This document shows, piece by piece, positions 33,130-44,721 of a stretch of DNA of 64,000 bases (position 1 is its first letter; each line of letters opens with the position of its first letter). The DNA comes from Simmondsia chinensis (taxonomy: Eukaryota; Streptophyta; Magnoliopsida; Caryophyllales; Simmondsiaceae), in NCBI GenBank assembly GCA_018398585.1, contig JAGTTD010000011.1, positions 6,881,001 to 6,945,000 on the forward strand, given 5' to 3'. The translations under genes were made by a program, and so were the position numbers. The notes under the pieces are model-generated. The model was not told where the DNA came from. It did no database searches and saw only the letters and a list, made by a program, of their open reading frames with translations.

Positions 33130-35470
33130 AGACTAACGGTTTGTCTTGATGTGAGAAAGCTTTAGGTGCATTTGATCGGTGGAGTGGTTCGGCATTAATC
33201 ACTCGTACTTGGCCTCATGTATGGTCGCTTGAGACTCTGGTGCAGATTCTTGTTTTGGTGGAGCGATTTTGGAGTTAAATTGCTCTAGTTTGACCTTGTT
33301 GGTAGTCGAATGGGAGTCCTTGCTTTGGATTCTATTTGGTGTTGGTTTGAGCACCCCGGCATGGTGCTGGTGCTACTGTTGTGTGGCTAATTATGCTGTT
33401 TAGAAATTGAATTGTGTGCCTTTTTCAATTTTCTATGTGATTTTTGGGTTAATATGTGTTTAATGCTTTAGGTTGATTGTGAACTTGTTGGAATGGAGCC
33501 TTGAACCTAGAATTGGCGACTCTTAGGTTAGGCATGTCTAGTTGCACAATCTTGAATCCCTTTGTGTTGGTAGAGCATTGCATATTTGAATGTTTTAACC
33601 ATGAGATTAGACTTATGTGTGAGATTGATTTTCTTGCGTATTTTGAGTGACCTATTGAAATAAATTGATTCTTGTAAAGGGCTAATATGACTTGTGTGTT
33701 TTTGAAAATCTATGTATGATTTAGTGTATTAGCTTCCATGTTGATGTGTCTCATTATTTCCCATGGTTATGTTTGAAGCAAAATGAATATGTTGTTACTT
33801 GTAACATGTTTTTTATGGACTGTTTCAAGTTGAATTTGTTGTTGTTTTGGACTGCATTCATGCTGTTATGTATCTAAGGTGCTGTCCATATTGCTTTTAT
33901 GCAGATTATGCCTATTAGCATGCTGAATTTTTTGCTGTACTGGTTTATTCTTGCTGTTATTTTTGTAAGATGTTGTGTTTTTGCTTTTTTTTTGGGCTGT
34001 TCATGCTGAATTTGCTATGCTTTGCTGAATTTTCAGCATGTAGTTGGAAAATCATGATATGTTTGAGTCAAATGTCGGCTTGTGTTGTATTTAGAGACTA
34101 TTATGCCCTTGGGATAATTGCTTCGTGCCTTCTTTTCTAGTTCTGGTAAAAGAGTAATGTTTAGGTCTAATGTGAACCTTCATTGACAATAGGTATGCTA
34201 AGGTTGTGTCTAGACACCTTATTTGATTAATGGTTATAAGCTGTTTGCTCATTTTGGGTTGTTATGGATGTTGTTCATGGTAAAGTCTTGTGATGTAATG
34301 TATGAATTGATTTGGCTAACTTGAATTCTTAGTGAATTGTATGTTTTGCTTGGATTTCATGTTTATATTGTGATGGCCTTGATTACCATAATTGTGCTCA
34401 TGTTATGTTGTGTGAGCATGCTTGGTTTCTTGGTATGAAACTTATTTTCAAATGGTCTCTATTTTTGAAGGAGCACTGTAAGCTAATTTCATGAGACCAT
34501 GGTGCATATTGTTGGATTATGGTCCCATGAAATTTGATATCCACTATAGGATATAACTTAGGTTTTTAAGTTCATTAATTGTAATAGAGTGAAGTGTCAT
34601 GATTAAAATAAAAGGTAAAATTGTATGAGAATTTCTATTCAGGAAATTAGGATATCGTTTGCTGGTTTTAGCCACCCTCTTTGTTTAGGCACATTGGAGG
34701 CAAACTTGGACGATTAGATTCTAATTTGGGGAATAGAAATTATAGATAATTTTATTGATTTTGTAATTGGATTATTTTTTTTTTTTATAATTGGGTATTT
34801 ATTTTAAATGGGTAAAAGATTTTGGAAAATATCTTATATTATTTTTGGTAAAATAATATCTGGTTGTTTTAATTACCCAGTGGTTATTTCCCCTACCGCG
34901 CTACCCGATGCCAACTGTTTGTGCACCTTATATATGTACCACGTGTTGAGATCTACAATGTTGGATCTGAGTTGTGCCTATTGCTCTATTAAACCCTTTA
35001 TTTGTTAGGGTTTCGTACACAATAGGGTCATTTTTACATAGATGAGCTTTTTGAGATAGCAAAAATGGTAAATCCATTTTGGGGTTTCTTTGGTGGAACA
35101 ATCGCAGAGAGAGAAAGAGGAAACATGAAGGAGAGATAGATGACTTTCTAGTGAGAGAAAGCTTAAGGAGAAAGGAAGCATGTAGACTGAGGTTGGAGGG
35201 CTAAAGACGAAGAAGATGGTGATCCTTTTCGCTCAGGATGCTTGGTTCAAGGCGGTGACTTGAAGGCGTAGTCCCAGATGAGGTCTTCTTCAAAAATACA
35301 GCTCGGGTTTTAGGGCTCTAGGCTGTTCTTCTCTTATATCGCTCGATTATGGGTTTTCTGTCATTCTTTCTCGATTTCTTTCTTTAATTCCTGGAATGGT
35401 TTTCGTTTTAGACTTGATGCTCGGTCTGTGTTGGTAACCCTAAATTACTGATAGTGGATTTGACTCCTTT
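33130..35470. other. Unassigned T-rich region
   Basis: Long non-coding sequence with recurring TGCTGAATTT/TTGCTGT words and no recognised coding domain. A 66-codon frame at 34808-35008 looks like chance. It may be LTR-retrotransposon interior or LTR belonging to the block at 35480-35660. Confidence 0.3.
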
Positions 35471-35479
35471 GAAAACGGA

Positions 35480-35660
35480 GGCCCGTGGAGTAGGACCTCG
35501 CTGAAGTGCCGAACCACGTATATCACGTGTTCTTCATCGTTCTTCGTTATCTTTTGATGTTTCTAGTTAATTTCTACATTGTTTCAATTGCGGTTTCTTC
35601 ATTGCTCGGTGCTTGGACAAGATCCTATTTTTGAGTTGGGTTTGGTCTGATTTAGGGCCC
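35480..35660 (+). mobile_element. Copia-type LTR 3' end (U5-like remnant)
   Basis: CCGTGGAGTAGGACCTCGCT, CCGAACCACGTATATCACGT and a terminal GGCCCGAATTCGCAACAAG resemble the U5 end of many plant Copia LTRs, where GTGGA..TAGG..CCGAACCACGT precedes the LTR terminus. The 5' boundary is unknown, so it may be a solo or truncated LTR. Confidence 0.4.
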
Positions 35661-35689
35661 GAATTCGCAACAAGAAAACTATATTCGCA

Positions 35690-36480
35690 TCATGTTTGTA
35701 ATTTTTGTCATGAAATTATGCATTCTATTGATACAGTCCAAAAAACATTGTTTAAGTGAGAGGTAATTTAGGTATTACTAATTAGGCTAAGTCATTTATT
35801 CCAACTATACTCCTTCCCTAACTCTATATAGGAGCCTCAGTGAAGAGAAGGAGTATAAATGAAATGAATTGAGTCTCTCTCCCCTCTCTCACGCAAATTC
35901 TCCCCTTCCCCACTTTCTATCTCTAGTCTATTTCTCTCTCGCTTGCTTTCCCCTATCATATGCTTCATACATGTAAATCATATAATGTTGTACAAATTAG
36001 CAAGTTCATACTAACATAATTGTTTGGGGATATGGTTCGTAAGAATTGGTATAAGAGCGGTGGCACTAGATATCCATCAATGGAGGTCACTAGAAAATCA
36101 TCAATGGGGGTCACCATTGATTCATTGATATTAGTAGAAAAGCAAAGAACAATCGAGAAAGTATCGAAAATGTTAGAAAAATTCAAGAAGGATTTATAGA
36201 TATGAGAAATCAAGTTAAAGAGGATTGTTCTTTTCTGAACAATCTAATAGAGGAATAATTTGAGAATTACTAGGAGCATTGAGGTGGATGAAGTTGCTAA
36301 AGTATTAGAGCCATCGCCTCTGACTGAGAACAAAGTGGTGATGATCGATCTAGCCACCACAAAGGTGCCGGAACCATCGGCACCAACTACGAACTTTTGG
36401 TAGCGACGAAAGGCATGATCAAGATGAAGAAATTGGTGACGAAGAGAACCATGGCTGTGGTGCAAAGATCGGAGACAATA
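35690..36480 (+). mobile_element. LTR retrotransposon 5' fragment (LTR, primer site, gag start)
   Basis: CTCTATATAGGAGCCTC (about 35821) is a TATA box followed by a CT-rich leader. TTGGTATAAGAGCGGTGGCA (about 36038) resembles a tRNA-Met primer site (TGGTATCAGAGC). After it, a broken frame reads MEVTRKSSMGVTIDSLILVE and RTIEKVSKMLEKFKKDL, like a Ty3-type Gag N-terminus. No downstream domains follow; a minus-strand Gypsy element abuts. Confidence 0.55.
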
Positions 36481-36489
36481 AATATAAGG

Positions 36490-37930
36490 TTCACTGATAG
36501 GATTTGAGATGGGATCCTACCTAATTAATCAAATCTAACACCAATACAATGAAGACAATCACTGTCCATGCACAAGATCGAGACAATGAGCTACGGGATA
36601 GTTAGATTGCTACCCTGGATTGTATATATTTGTAGTATAATTCTAGATACAAGTATAGAAAGGGGAGAAATTGTAGAAGAAGAAGAAGATGAGGGAGAAA
36701 TAGAAACAAAATTTAGGGGGGGAGAGAGAAAATATCACACATCACATAAGCATGAGGAACCCTAGGGGAATCCCTCTTATTTATACTATGTAAAGTTAGT
36801 TATGATGAGGTAGCAAGAGAGTTGAGGTGGGGGGTAAGAGCCTTGGCTAGGGACTTGGGTTGGTGCGATGGGGAAACGGGTGGAGTAGACCCAAGAGCAG
36901 GATCATTCGTAACAATACACCTGCAGGACTTGAACCTTGTCCATAGGGGTCAAAGTATGGAAAGCGAAGATGGAGATAGTAAAGGAACTCCTAAGGGAAT
37001 CCCTCTTACTTATACTATGAAAAGTTAGTAATGATGAGGTAGCGAGAGAGCTGAGGTGGCGGGTGAGAACCTCGAGTGGGGAGTCGGGTTGGCGTAATGG
37101 GGAAACGAGTGGATTAGACCCGAGAGCAGGATCATTCGTAACAATACCCCTGTAGGACTTAACCCTCGTCCACAGGGGCCAAAGTGTGGAAAGAGAGGTT
37201 GGAGATCGTAAAGAAACTCCCTAGTGGCATCTTCATTGGGTTGACCCTTCCACTGAACCTGTAATTGAGTAGCAGCGAGGCATTTGTGGTGAACCATCTG
37301 GTGATTGAGGATGCGCACAGGCAAAGGTGGAAGGGGTCTTGGCAACCACTCAGTTGGAAGCGGAGTAGAGCTGGTGGGGAAACTGCTGCAACATTTGAGA
37401 AGGGAGACGTGCACAGTAGGATGGATGGTGGCATGGGCAGGGAGATCGGGCTTGTAGGCAACTGACCCTACACGATCGTTGATGCAGAAAGGCCCATAGA
37501 ACCATGGGGAAAACTTCTGGAATTGGTGGCCAGCGACACTGTGTTGCTAGTAAGACTGAAGTTTTAACCACACATAATAGCCAACTTGGAATTCGCGCTT
37601 GAAAGGATGACGATTTGCCTATTATTTCATGCGGACTTGGGCGCGATGGAGATGATGTTTGAGATGACTTATAGATTTTTCCCGAGCAGTGAGGGTGCGG
37701 CCTACCATGTCGACGGTGGATTCACTGGGAAGATATGGGAGATGGACTAGCAGAGTTTTCCCATAGAGTGTCTCATAAAGAGTTGTCTGAGCAGCGAAAT
37801 GAAAAGAGGTGTTATACCACCATTCGGCTAATGGAAGCCAGCTTCGCCAATCACGAGGGCATTTGCCAGCCACACAACTCAAATTAAGTTTCAAGGCATC
37901 TGCTGAGAACCTCCATTTGACCATTGGACT
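36490..37930 (-). mobile_element. Ty3/Gypsy 3' fragment: integrase end, chromodomain-like region and LTR
   Basis: Minus strand from 37924: integrase C-terminal part KCPRDWRSWLPLAEWWYNTS and TLYGKTLLVHLPYLPSESTV, with HLKHHLHRAQVRMK. Then in shifted frames FQVGYYVWLKLQSY, HPTVHVSLLKCC and a chromodomain-like AATQLQVQWKGQPNEDATRE. Further down is an LTR-like stretch with AGTATAAATAAGAGGGATTC as TATA box and a T/C-rich leader (CATCTTCTTCTTCTTC). All coding parts are broken. Upstream pol is absent. Confidence 0.75.
36754..37215. repeat. Tandem duplication (about 231-bp unit) in a Gypsy LTR/3' region
   Basis: GGGAATCCCTCTTATTTATA (36768) recurs as GGGAATCCCTCTTACTTATA about 231 bp later. The following GATGAGGTAGC, GGGGAAACGGGTGGA, AGAGCAGGATCATTCGTAAC and AGGACTTGAACC blocks recur in the same order. 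It duplicates the TATA-box segment of the minus-strand LTR. Confidence 0.75.
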
Positions 37931-38059
37931 ATGGACGATAAGAAGAGGAAGGGTTCAACTGAGTACTGTGGCTGGTGAAGAGCTCTTGCCAGAGAGTGCT
38001 TATAAAGATCGAATCATGATCACTTATTATAGAATCCAGTAACCCATGAATAGTGGCTT

Positions 38060-38440
38060 GAATAGCTCAACTCGATAAGGAGCTTGAATTAATAACAAGC
38101 TTGGCTCGATTATGAGCTTGATTTCGCTTGGTAACTAGCTCAGCTCGGCTTGATAACTAGTTCGAATCAACTCGATTAGCCTAACAAGCCGAACTAAGCC
38201 AAATATTGAACATAATAAAATGTTATTGAACCGAGCTCGAACAAAGATTTAAAAGTTTGATAAGAGCTCAGCTCAAACTCAAGCTCGATAAGTCTTCATG
38301 AGCTTGAGTCCGAACAATGGGGTGCTCGGCGCGACTCCTCTCGTTTACACTCCTAACTATAAGCAGTTTGGTTGATTATATAATGGCCCGCTCGTTTACA
38401 CCCCTAGCTGTGAGCAATTGGGTTGATTATGTAATGGTTA
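38060..38440. mobile_element. hAT-type MITE of the AGCTCGGCTCG class, with a 51-bp tandem end
   Basis: Repeated AGCTCAGCTCGG / GCTTGGCTCGAT words and a terminus CTCGTTTACACTCCTA typify this plant hAT MITE class. The terminal segment is duplicated 51 bp further (CTCGTTTACACCCCTAGCTG), with the following GGTTGATTATATAATGG also repeated. The left end is unclear. Confidence 0.5.
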
Positions 38441-38449
38441 AGTTATTCA

Positions 38450-39126
38450 TCCCCCAACATAAGGTCCAATAGGTTTTAATCTCATCCCCTCCCCTCCTCC
38501 CTCTAGCCGATGTTGTTAGGCTTTTTTAGAGCATTATTGTACCTCTTTACCATATATGTGTTGTGCCCGTGTTTGTGAGATGTGTTCTGTGTCTTAGTTA
38601 AAATTTAATTTTGATGGAACATACCTACATTTACAAAAAAATTATATATCACGTTAGTATTTTTCCACAAAAAGTCACTAAGTTCCGTTGAAGGGTACCT
38701 ATATGGTATTGAATTAAGGAGTAACGTTAACATTTTCGATAAACATTTATTGAAGTGTGAAAATGGTAGGATAAATGTGTATATTTTCTAAGTGGAGACT
38801 AATTTAATTTCTATACCAATCACTTGCTCTTATTGGTTGCTTTGCTAGTTTGTGTCTTTGTGGTCCTTAAAGGCAATGAGAAAAGCAACCTATCCAAAGC
38901 AAATATAGAGAAAATATTTAAAGTTAAATTCCTTTATAAGAACATTATATTTATTTGTCAGAAATGGAATAAAGAGGGCATATATAATTAATGTTTCCTA
39001 TATATGAGAATGATAAGAAAATAACAAACAGAGTACTATGCGTTTAAAAATGAATAAAAAAAAAGCATATTGACTTTGTCACTGGTGCCAATTACTCGCC
39101 ACATTATCTTTCTAGATGTCATTTAC
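38450..39126. other. Spacer without recognised features
   Basis: AT-rich, no open frame of note, no repeat termini recognised. Confidence 0.4.
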
Positions 39127-39692
39127 TGATGCAACATAGATAGAAAAATTTGGAGAACGGAAGATTCAATAGCCTTTCTTTAAATTCTTATTGCTAAAAC
39201 GATTAATAACAAAGGGGAGAATAAGTTTTTTCATAATTCTCACAGCATGAGAATAAGAAAGAGCAAATAAGGGAATAAAATGTATAAGATTTTTAATGAC
39301 TAAACCCTAGTTCGCCTCCCTCTTTAAATAAAAGAGCTTTTCTAGCTAGACTCAAAATAATAAAAAGTAAAAAAATTCTTATCTAAAGATTAACGGTAGA
39401 TATTAGCTATTTGTATGCTTTCATCCGTCAATCCGGGTGCTCATCTTTAAATAGATAAGCTATTTCACCTAAAATAAAAGACTAAAATAAAAGATAAATA
39501 ATTATTTGTACTAATCTAAATTAAGCTTTCATAATTGATGTGAACTCCCAGTGCCTATTCACCCGTTTCCGCATCTTTCTCTCTCTTCCATGTCTCTCTC
39601 CCGATTCTGCAAAGCGACCCATCTCGCCAATGCCAATCCGTTCAAATCTATCCGCCGCGTAACCCACTAAAAGCTAAGGTATGGTTGCATCA

Positions 39693-39905
39693 TTCTCCCT
39701 GGCTTGGATAGAATTCATCCTCGAATTCGCCAATGGTCATCTGAGTCACTCTCTCGCTAAGTTATGTCCCCCATGGCCCGCATCCATCTCGCCAAGCTCG
39801 CTGAGACATGGATTGCTGACCTGATTCGCAAAGACGCGGGTTGTAACTCGTCCTATAGTAATGAGGGCCGCATTGTCCTCCCTGGCTTAGAAAGAATTCG
39901 CCCTC
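39693..39905. repeat. Internal repeat at the 3' end of the short LTR element
   Basis: CTCCCTGGCTTGGATAGAAT (39696) recurs as CTCCCTGGCTTAGAAAGAAT near 39879. On the minus strand this reads as the usual Gypsy pol terminus coding for a DEFYPSQGE-like tail, duplicated about 183 bp apart. Confidence 0.5.
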
Positions 39906-40620
39906 AAATTTGACCCGCCAGTCTTATTGACGGGACAAGATGGCAACTGGGAAAACTAAAGGCTCCCAACTTACATGTTGAAGCGCTCAGAGATGGGGTT
40001 ATATTAATTGGCACTTGTGATGGCTGGATGGATAATGTTCTTGGTGGAGCTAATAGCGTCATTTGCGGCTGGATCAATGAGGGTTCATGGATGGTGGGTA
40101 AGGTCAGTGTTTGTGGGTATATTGGTAATGGTGGAGTTAGGTCTTGGATTTCAGTATCCTTAAATTTCTCCTCATCATAGATGGGATCATTGTATATTGG
40201 CTCATCAAAAATTAGTGGAGAAAAAAAAGTCAAGAAGAGGCTCATCATCTGTTATATTGTTGACGGGTAAAACAGAGTTGGTGGGTTAGTGGTTGTGGTG
40301 GTTGTTAGGCCAAAAGAGGTCGTGGTGATGGTGGTACACAAGTTGAGGAGCTGGCAAAGTGATGACTCACCGGTTTTAACAATGATAGTGATGGTGCTAT
40401 CGTGGAGAACGATCGATGGTGGTAGTTGTCTAAGCTCTCCTCTATGCATGTCTCGTAACCCTCACATCGGGCACAAGTTCGGGACCGATGACGAAGCCCG
40501 ATAGCGCTTGCTTTACCTTCAACTCAATACGCCGGAATCTCTCCTCCATCTCCTCTAATCTCCTATCAATCTAACGTTAATGGTCTTTCTCGTAAATGTC
40601 TCCAGTAGCGGTGTACCTTT
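39904..40620 (-). pseudogene. Gag-like remnant inside the short LTR element
   Basis: After the primer site one minus-strand frame reads RRLEEMEERFRRIELKVKQA, like the coiled-coil start of plant Ty3 Gag proteins. Stops follow. A 114-codon frame (40248-39904) rich in Pro, Thr and Leu (IQDLTPPLPIYPQTLTLPTI) carries no known domain. Probably the decayed gag of the parent element. Confidence 0.4.
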
Positions 40621-41400
40621 GTCACCCACGGGCCATCATGGGGAATGTTATAAGCTCTGATACCAACTGATGCAACACAGATAAAGAAATTTAGGGAATG
40701 AAAGGTTCAACGGTCTTTCTTTAAGTTCTTATTACTAAAACAATTAAGTATAAAGAGGAAACTAAGTCTATTCATAATTCTCACAACTTGTGAATAAGAA
40801 AGAGCAAATAAAGGAATAAAATCTGTGAAAATTGAATGACTAAATCCTAGTCAGCCTCCCTCTTTAAATGAAGGAGCTTTCCTCGCTAGACTCAAAATAA
40901 TAAAAATTAAAATAAAATTTCTATCTAAAGATCAACTATGGATATTAGCTATCCGTATGCTTTTATCCATTAATCCGTGTGCTCATCTATAATAGAGGAG
41001 TTATTTCACCTAAAATAAAAGACTAAAATAAAAGATAAATAATTACATTTAATAATCTAAATTAAGCTTCAAAATTGATGTGAACTACTAATGTATGTTC
41101 ACCTGTTTTCGCAACTCTCTCTTCCACGTCTCCCTTCTGATTCCGCCAAGCAACACATCCTGCCAATGCCAATACATTAAGATCTATCCACCTCATAACC
41201 TACCAAAAGCTAAGGTGCAGCTGCATCAATTACTATACATCATCTTTCCAATTTTCTCATTATTATTTTGATTATTTTATTACAAGTTCAATGATTTCCT
41301 CATTCTTTTCTTTTTTTTTTGATAATTAAATATAAAATTTATTACACCAAAAATAGTATATAGTACAGAATTAAACCCAACAACACTTCGATACCTACAA

Positions 41401-41401
41401 C

Positions 41402-41432
<31 letters not shown>

Positions 41433-41438
41433 AAAAAA
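41401..41438 (+). repeat. C22 followed by A16 homopolymers
   Basis: Direct read: 22 C then 16 A (interrupted by G at 41439). Lies between the short LTR element and the LINE. Confidence 0.9.
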
Positions 41439-42199
41439 GAAAAAAATTCCCTAAGTTTAAAGCCAAGCAACTAATGGAATACTCTTAGTGTATTCACACT
41501 AAACTCAATGTTTAAATATCAGATTATACTAAAAGCACTATCTTCTACAGATTACCCTTTTCTCCCTCTAAACAATGGTAATAATACAGATTACCCACGC
41601 GCCGCCAAGGTCCAACGCGTGACGGCATATTACCCCAACATCCAGGCGTCGGAGTTGCATCACTGGGATCATCGCTGCCCCCCAAATCGTGTCATACAAC
41701 CAGTACTTCCATCCGTCATCATCAACCTCAACCTCTGCTTCGTCTTCCCCAACCGTCTCTGGAAACAACTACCACCAGACTCCGACCTTCAACAACACCA
41801 ACCACCACCACAAAATGCCTCCATTACTCTATCTCTCCACCACCAACGTTTACCCCCAACAGCATCCCTAAACACTTCTTTCTTTCTCTCTCCACCATTC
41901 TGCCTCTCACCATTCCTAACCACCAGAAAACCACCGCCAACGCGACCACCTCCCACCATCTCTCCACCTTAACATCTTTCTTCTCCACACCAATCTTGAT
42001 CCAACCATCCGTTCTCTCCCTTCTCCCACCACCACCAATAGACCCAACACCAACAAATCCACCACAGCCACCGGCAGACCCAATAGACCCACCAACCGCA
42101 ACCCAAAATCAGTCACCACCGTCCACCAGTCCAATCCGTCGCCCTCTCTCATTATCCATCAATTCTACACTAGGAGACCAATGCCAATACCCTAAGAAA

Positions 42200-43035
42200 C
42201 GGTGTCCATTTTCGTTGATGGCTTACCTGAGAGAACAACAAACTCGTAGCTCAAGTATGTCTTCCATGATTTTAGGTCAATATATGATGCTTTTGTTCCT
42301 GCTAAGAGGAGGCCGAGGTCTAGATGCTCGTATGGTTTTGTTCGATTTCATAATCCCAGGGAAGCTACTAGAGCAATTTCATCTATGAATGGTAGATGGC
42401 TGGTGGATGCCAAGCTTAGGGTTGAATGGGCTAACCCACCAATAAGATCAACTAAGTCATCAGCCCGGAGCCAGCATCATTCAAGGGTCTTCCAATAGAC
42501 TAGAACCACTGTCAATATACATGATCGGGATGAGACTCCTCCTACTCAGACCAGAGGATATGTGGGCTCTGACATTCCAAGGATTGTGGTTTCCAACACT
42601 AACAAGAATGTGGAGGATTGGCTACAACAGTCTATAATAACGCACATGTCGAGCAAGGTGAGTCTGGATAATATTCTCACCTTTATCATGAAGAACGATC
42701 TCCATGGTTTAACCCCTAAAGGGTTAAGCACCAACACTTTCATCCGGGTTTGTAATTCCGCTGAAACTTTGGAGTCCTACCTCGGCCCTCACTGCAAGAT
42801 TCTTCTTAGGAAATTCAATGAGGTTTCTAAATACTCTAATGAGATCCTTGGCTCACTTAGCAGAAGAGTATGGATCAAGGTTTTTGGACTACCTGTCCAA
42901 TGCTGGACTAGGGACTGCTTTTCTGACCTCGCAAGATTATAAGAGAAGTTTGTCAAGGTGGACTCGAGAATGTCTGCCATAAGATGCATTGAAGCTGCCA
43001 AAATCCTCATTGACAAATTTTTCCCTTCACTTATT
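42200..43035 (+). pseudogene. LINE ORF1: RRM domain plus DUF4283-like region
   Basis: From about 42200 one frame reads VFVDGLPERTTNS, a stop, LKYVFHDFRSIYDAFVPAKR, RCSYGFVRFHNPREATRAIS and MNGRWLVDAKLRVEWANP, a classical RRM with RNP-like YGFVRF. A downstream frame continues DWLQQSIITHMSS, FIRVCNSAETLESYL and RRVWIKVFGLPVQCWTRDCF, the DUF4283-type block found in plant LINE ORF1 proteins, then SAIRCIEAAKILIDKFF. Single stops interrupt both. Such proteins bind element RNA in the retrotransposition complex. Confidence 0.8.
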
Positions 43036-43499
43036 TATCGAATGGTACAAGTCCATTTTAATGGGTGACCTGTTTGGTCCTAGTCAAGGAGGGTAGGATA
43101 GAGCTGATTCCAGATTACTCTCCTAGTGTTGTTGCTCTGGCAGCACCGGCCAGATTAGCAAGAGAACAGACTTTTTCGTCAATAAATCTGCATCGGAAAC
43201 ATCAGTGCACCACCCTGGCGTGCCATACCACACTGACTCATCATTCTCCTGTTTATAGGATGGCTAACGTGGGAGCTGAGAACCATGGGAGTCGCACTAG
43301 TAAGTATGAGGAAGGAAGCATAATCGAGTTGTCACGGGGTTAGTTTGCTTTCCATACTGAAGGTCAGTATGTCGGTAGGTGGTCTGTGGAATGCAGTTGG
43401 CCGCATGCTTCTCCTCCTCATCCGTCTCTACAGCGTGATGATCTTATTTAAGTTCAGGAAGTGCGTGGAAACCAGCATCTGTCTCCTTTGCTCTAGTGG

Positions 43500-43975
43500 G
43501 TGGACAGTGACAAAGATAGTTTAACTCAGCCTCATGCTCAGTTATCGCATCTTGAGAATGTAACTCAACACCCCGCCAGTGAAGATGATTCTAGGTCCTC
43601 GGGCCCTGTGTTTTCTCCAGGTTTTGAGCCCTCTAATTTGAGCAGGTCAGAGCACTTTATGGAGAGACCCAGTAGAGTTGGGATGAGAAACGAAATGGAG
43701 TGATGAAAAAAAGGGAGAGGAAAGCGTTGAAGGACAAGGAAAAAGAGAATGAAAAGTGGGAGCCTCAGGAATTTCTGAAAAATATATCGCTTACGAACAG
43801 CATGCTGAAAACAGCCAAGGCCTCAGGCAAGTGGAACAAAGGCAATGAGACAAAGAAGAAAATATCTCGGAAAAAGCGGAATAGGGAGAATGCGTATGAT
43901 AAGATATCGGAAGCGGAGTATGATGGGATGATCATGTAAGCGGAGCGGGTTATAAAGATGGGGAAAATAGTAGGT
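43500..43975 (+). pseudogene. LINE ORF1 C-terminal part
   Basis: Open frames 43500-43703 and 43700-43939 overlap by four bases. They encode acidic/serine-rich and then strongly basic sequence (MMKKRERKALKDKEKENEKW, KKKISRKKRNRENAYDK). Just past a stop comes ERVIKMGKIVGFNFDGF, which resembles the conserved IGKELG-type end of plant LINE ORF1 proteins. After this the 3' UTR begins. Confidence 0.55.
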
Positions 43976-44721
43976 TTTAACTTTGATGGTTTCAATCCAC
44001 CGCTGGTGGCAGACTTGCTTGCTAAATGAGGTAGATGGGTTTGTGGTTGAGGCTCCAGTCCTGCTCCTATGTCTGGCTCTTCTTTCTATGAGTTCCTTGT
44101 CTAAGCTGTTTCTTGTGCGTCTCGTCATGCTGATGCATGGTGTCTGTTTGTGTCGTGTTAAGGTGTTTTGTTTTGTTTTGTTTTTGGTGCCTGCTTGTCC
44201 TTGGTTTGTTCTGATCTCTTTTGTTCCCACTTCCGTTTACAGGGTGGCTTAGGCCTCGTCTTTTTGAGTTACCTATATATTTTTCGACTTTGTCAATATT
44301 TATCAAAAAAAATAAACTGGAATACTCCTATGAGTCCTATTATTTGCTAGCATATCAACATCATTGTTTGCTTTTCTTTTTGTATGGATAAAAAACACTG
44401 ATTGAAAACACCTTTTCAAAACACTAATCCTATTTAGTCTACCCTCCATCTTCCACGGTCTACTCTTGTCCGTGTTACACCATATCATAGCATTGAATGA
44501 ACCTGACTCAATAATTAGAGCATTTCCACTGACATTGGGTTTCTTTTGTTATAAAACACATTTTATCTATGTTGCCCTTTTTTCAATAAGGTTGTTGTTC
44601 TTAATCTGTTTTTTTTTAAGATATTATGTTTTTCTGTATACCGTAAACATTATAGTCTCTTTTTTTATGTTCTCGAATATGTGCCCTTTCAAGAATAGAC
44701 CTCACTCATGCTTATAGTGCA

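Larger units (their letters stand above)
39127..41228 (-). mobile_element. Short non-autonomous LTR retrotransposon (2.1 kb)
   Basis: Direct repeats at 39127-39692 and 40668-41228 align throughout; each begins TGATGCAAC and ends with TTGCATCA or CTGCATCA, so the LTR ends are mutually inverted TGATGCA/TGCATCA. On the minus strand GTTGGTATCAGAGC directly follows the 5' LTR (40667-40654), an excellent tRNA-Met primer site. GCCAGGGAGAATGATGCA spans the other junction. Flanks TTTAC and ATTAC are a near-matching 5-bp duplication. The interior (975 bp) lacks pol. Confidence 0.88.
41485..44316 (+). mobile_element. LINE (L1-type) with ORF1 but no reverse transcriptase
   Basis: Flanking TGGAATACTC at 41475-41484 and 44318-44327 acts as target duplication. 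The 3' end carries the plant L1 signature TTTTTCGACTTTGTCAATAT followed by TTATCAAAAAAAA. Inside are RRM and DUF4283-like ORF1 pieces, then an L1-type 3' UTR with GTTTACAGGGTGGC. No endonuclease or RT sequence lies between ORF1 and the 3' UTR. Total 2.8 kb. Confidence 0.85.

Noticed and set aside
41508..41972. 154-codon + frame with Pro/Thr/His-rich sequence
   Set aside because: Lies in the 5' region of the LINE. Low-complexity composition and no domain; possibly part of the LINE leader but not a separate gene.
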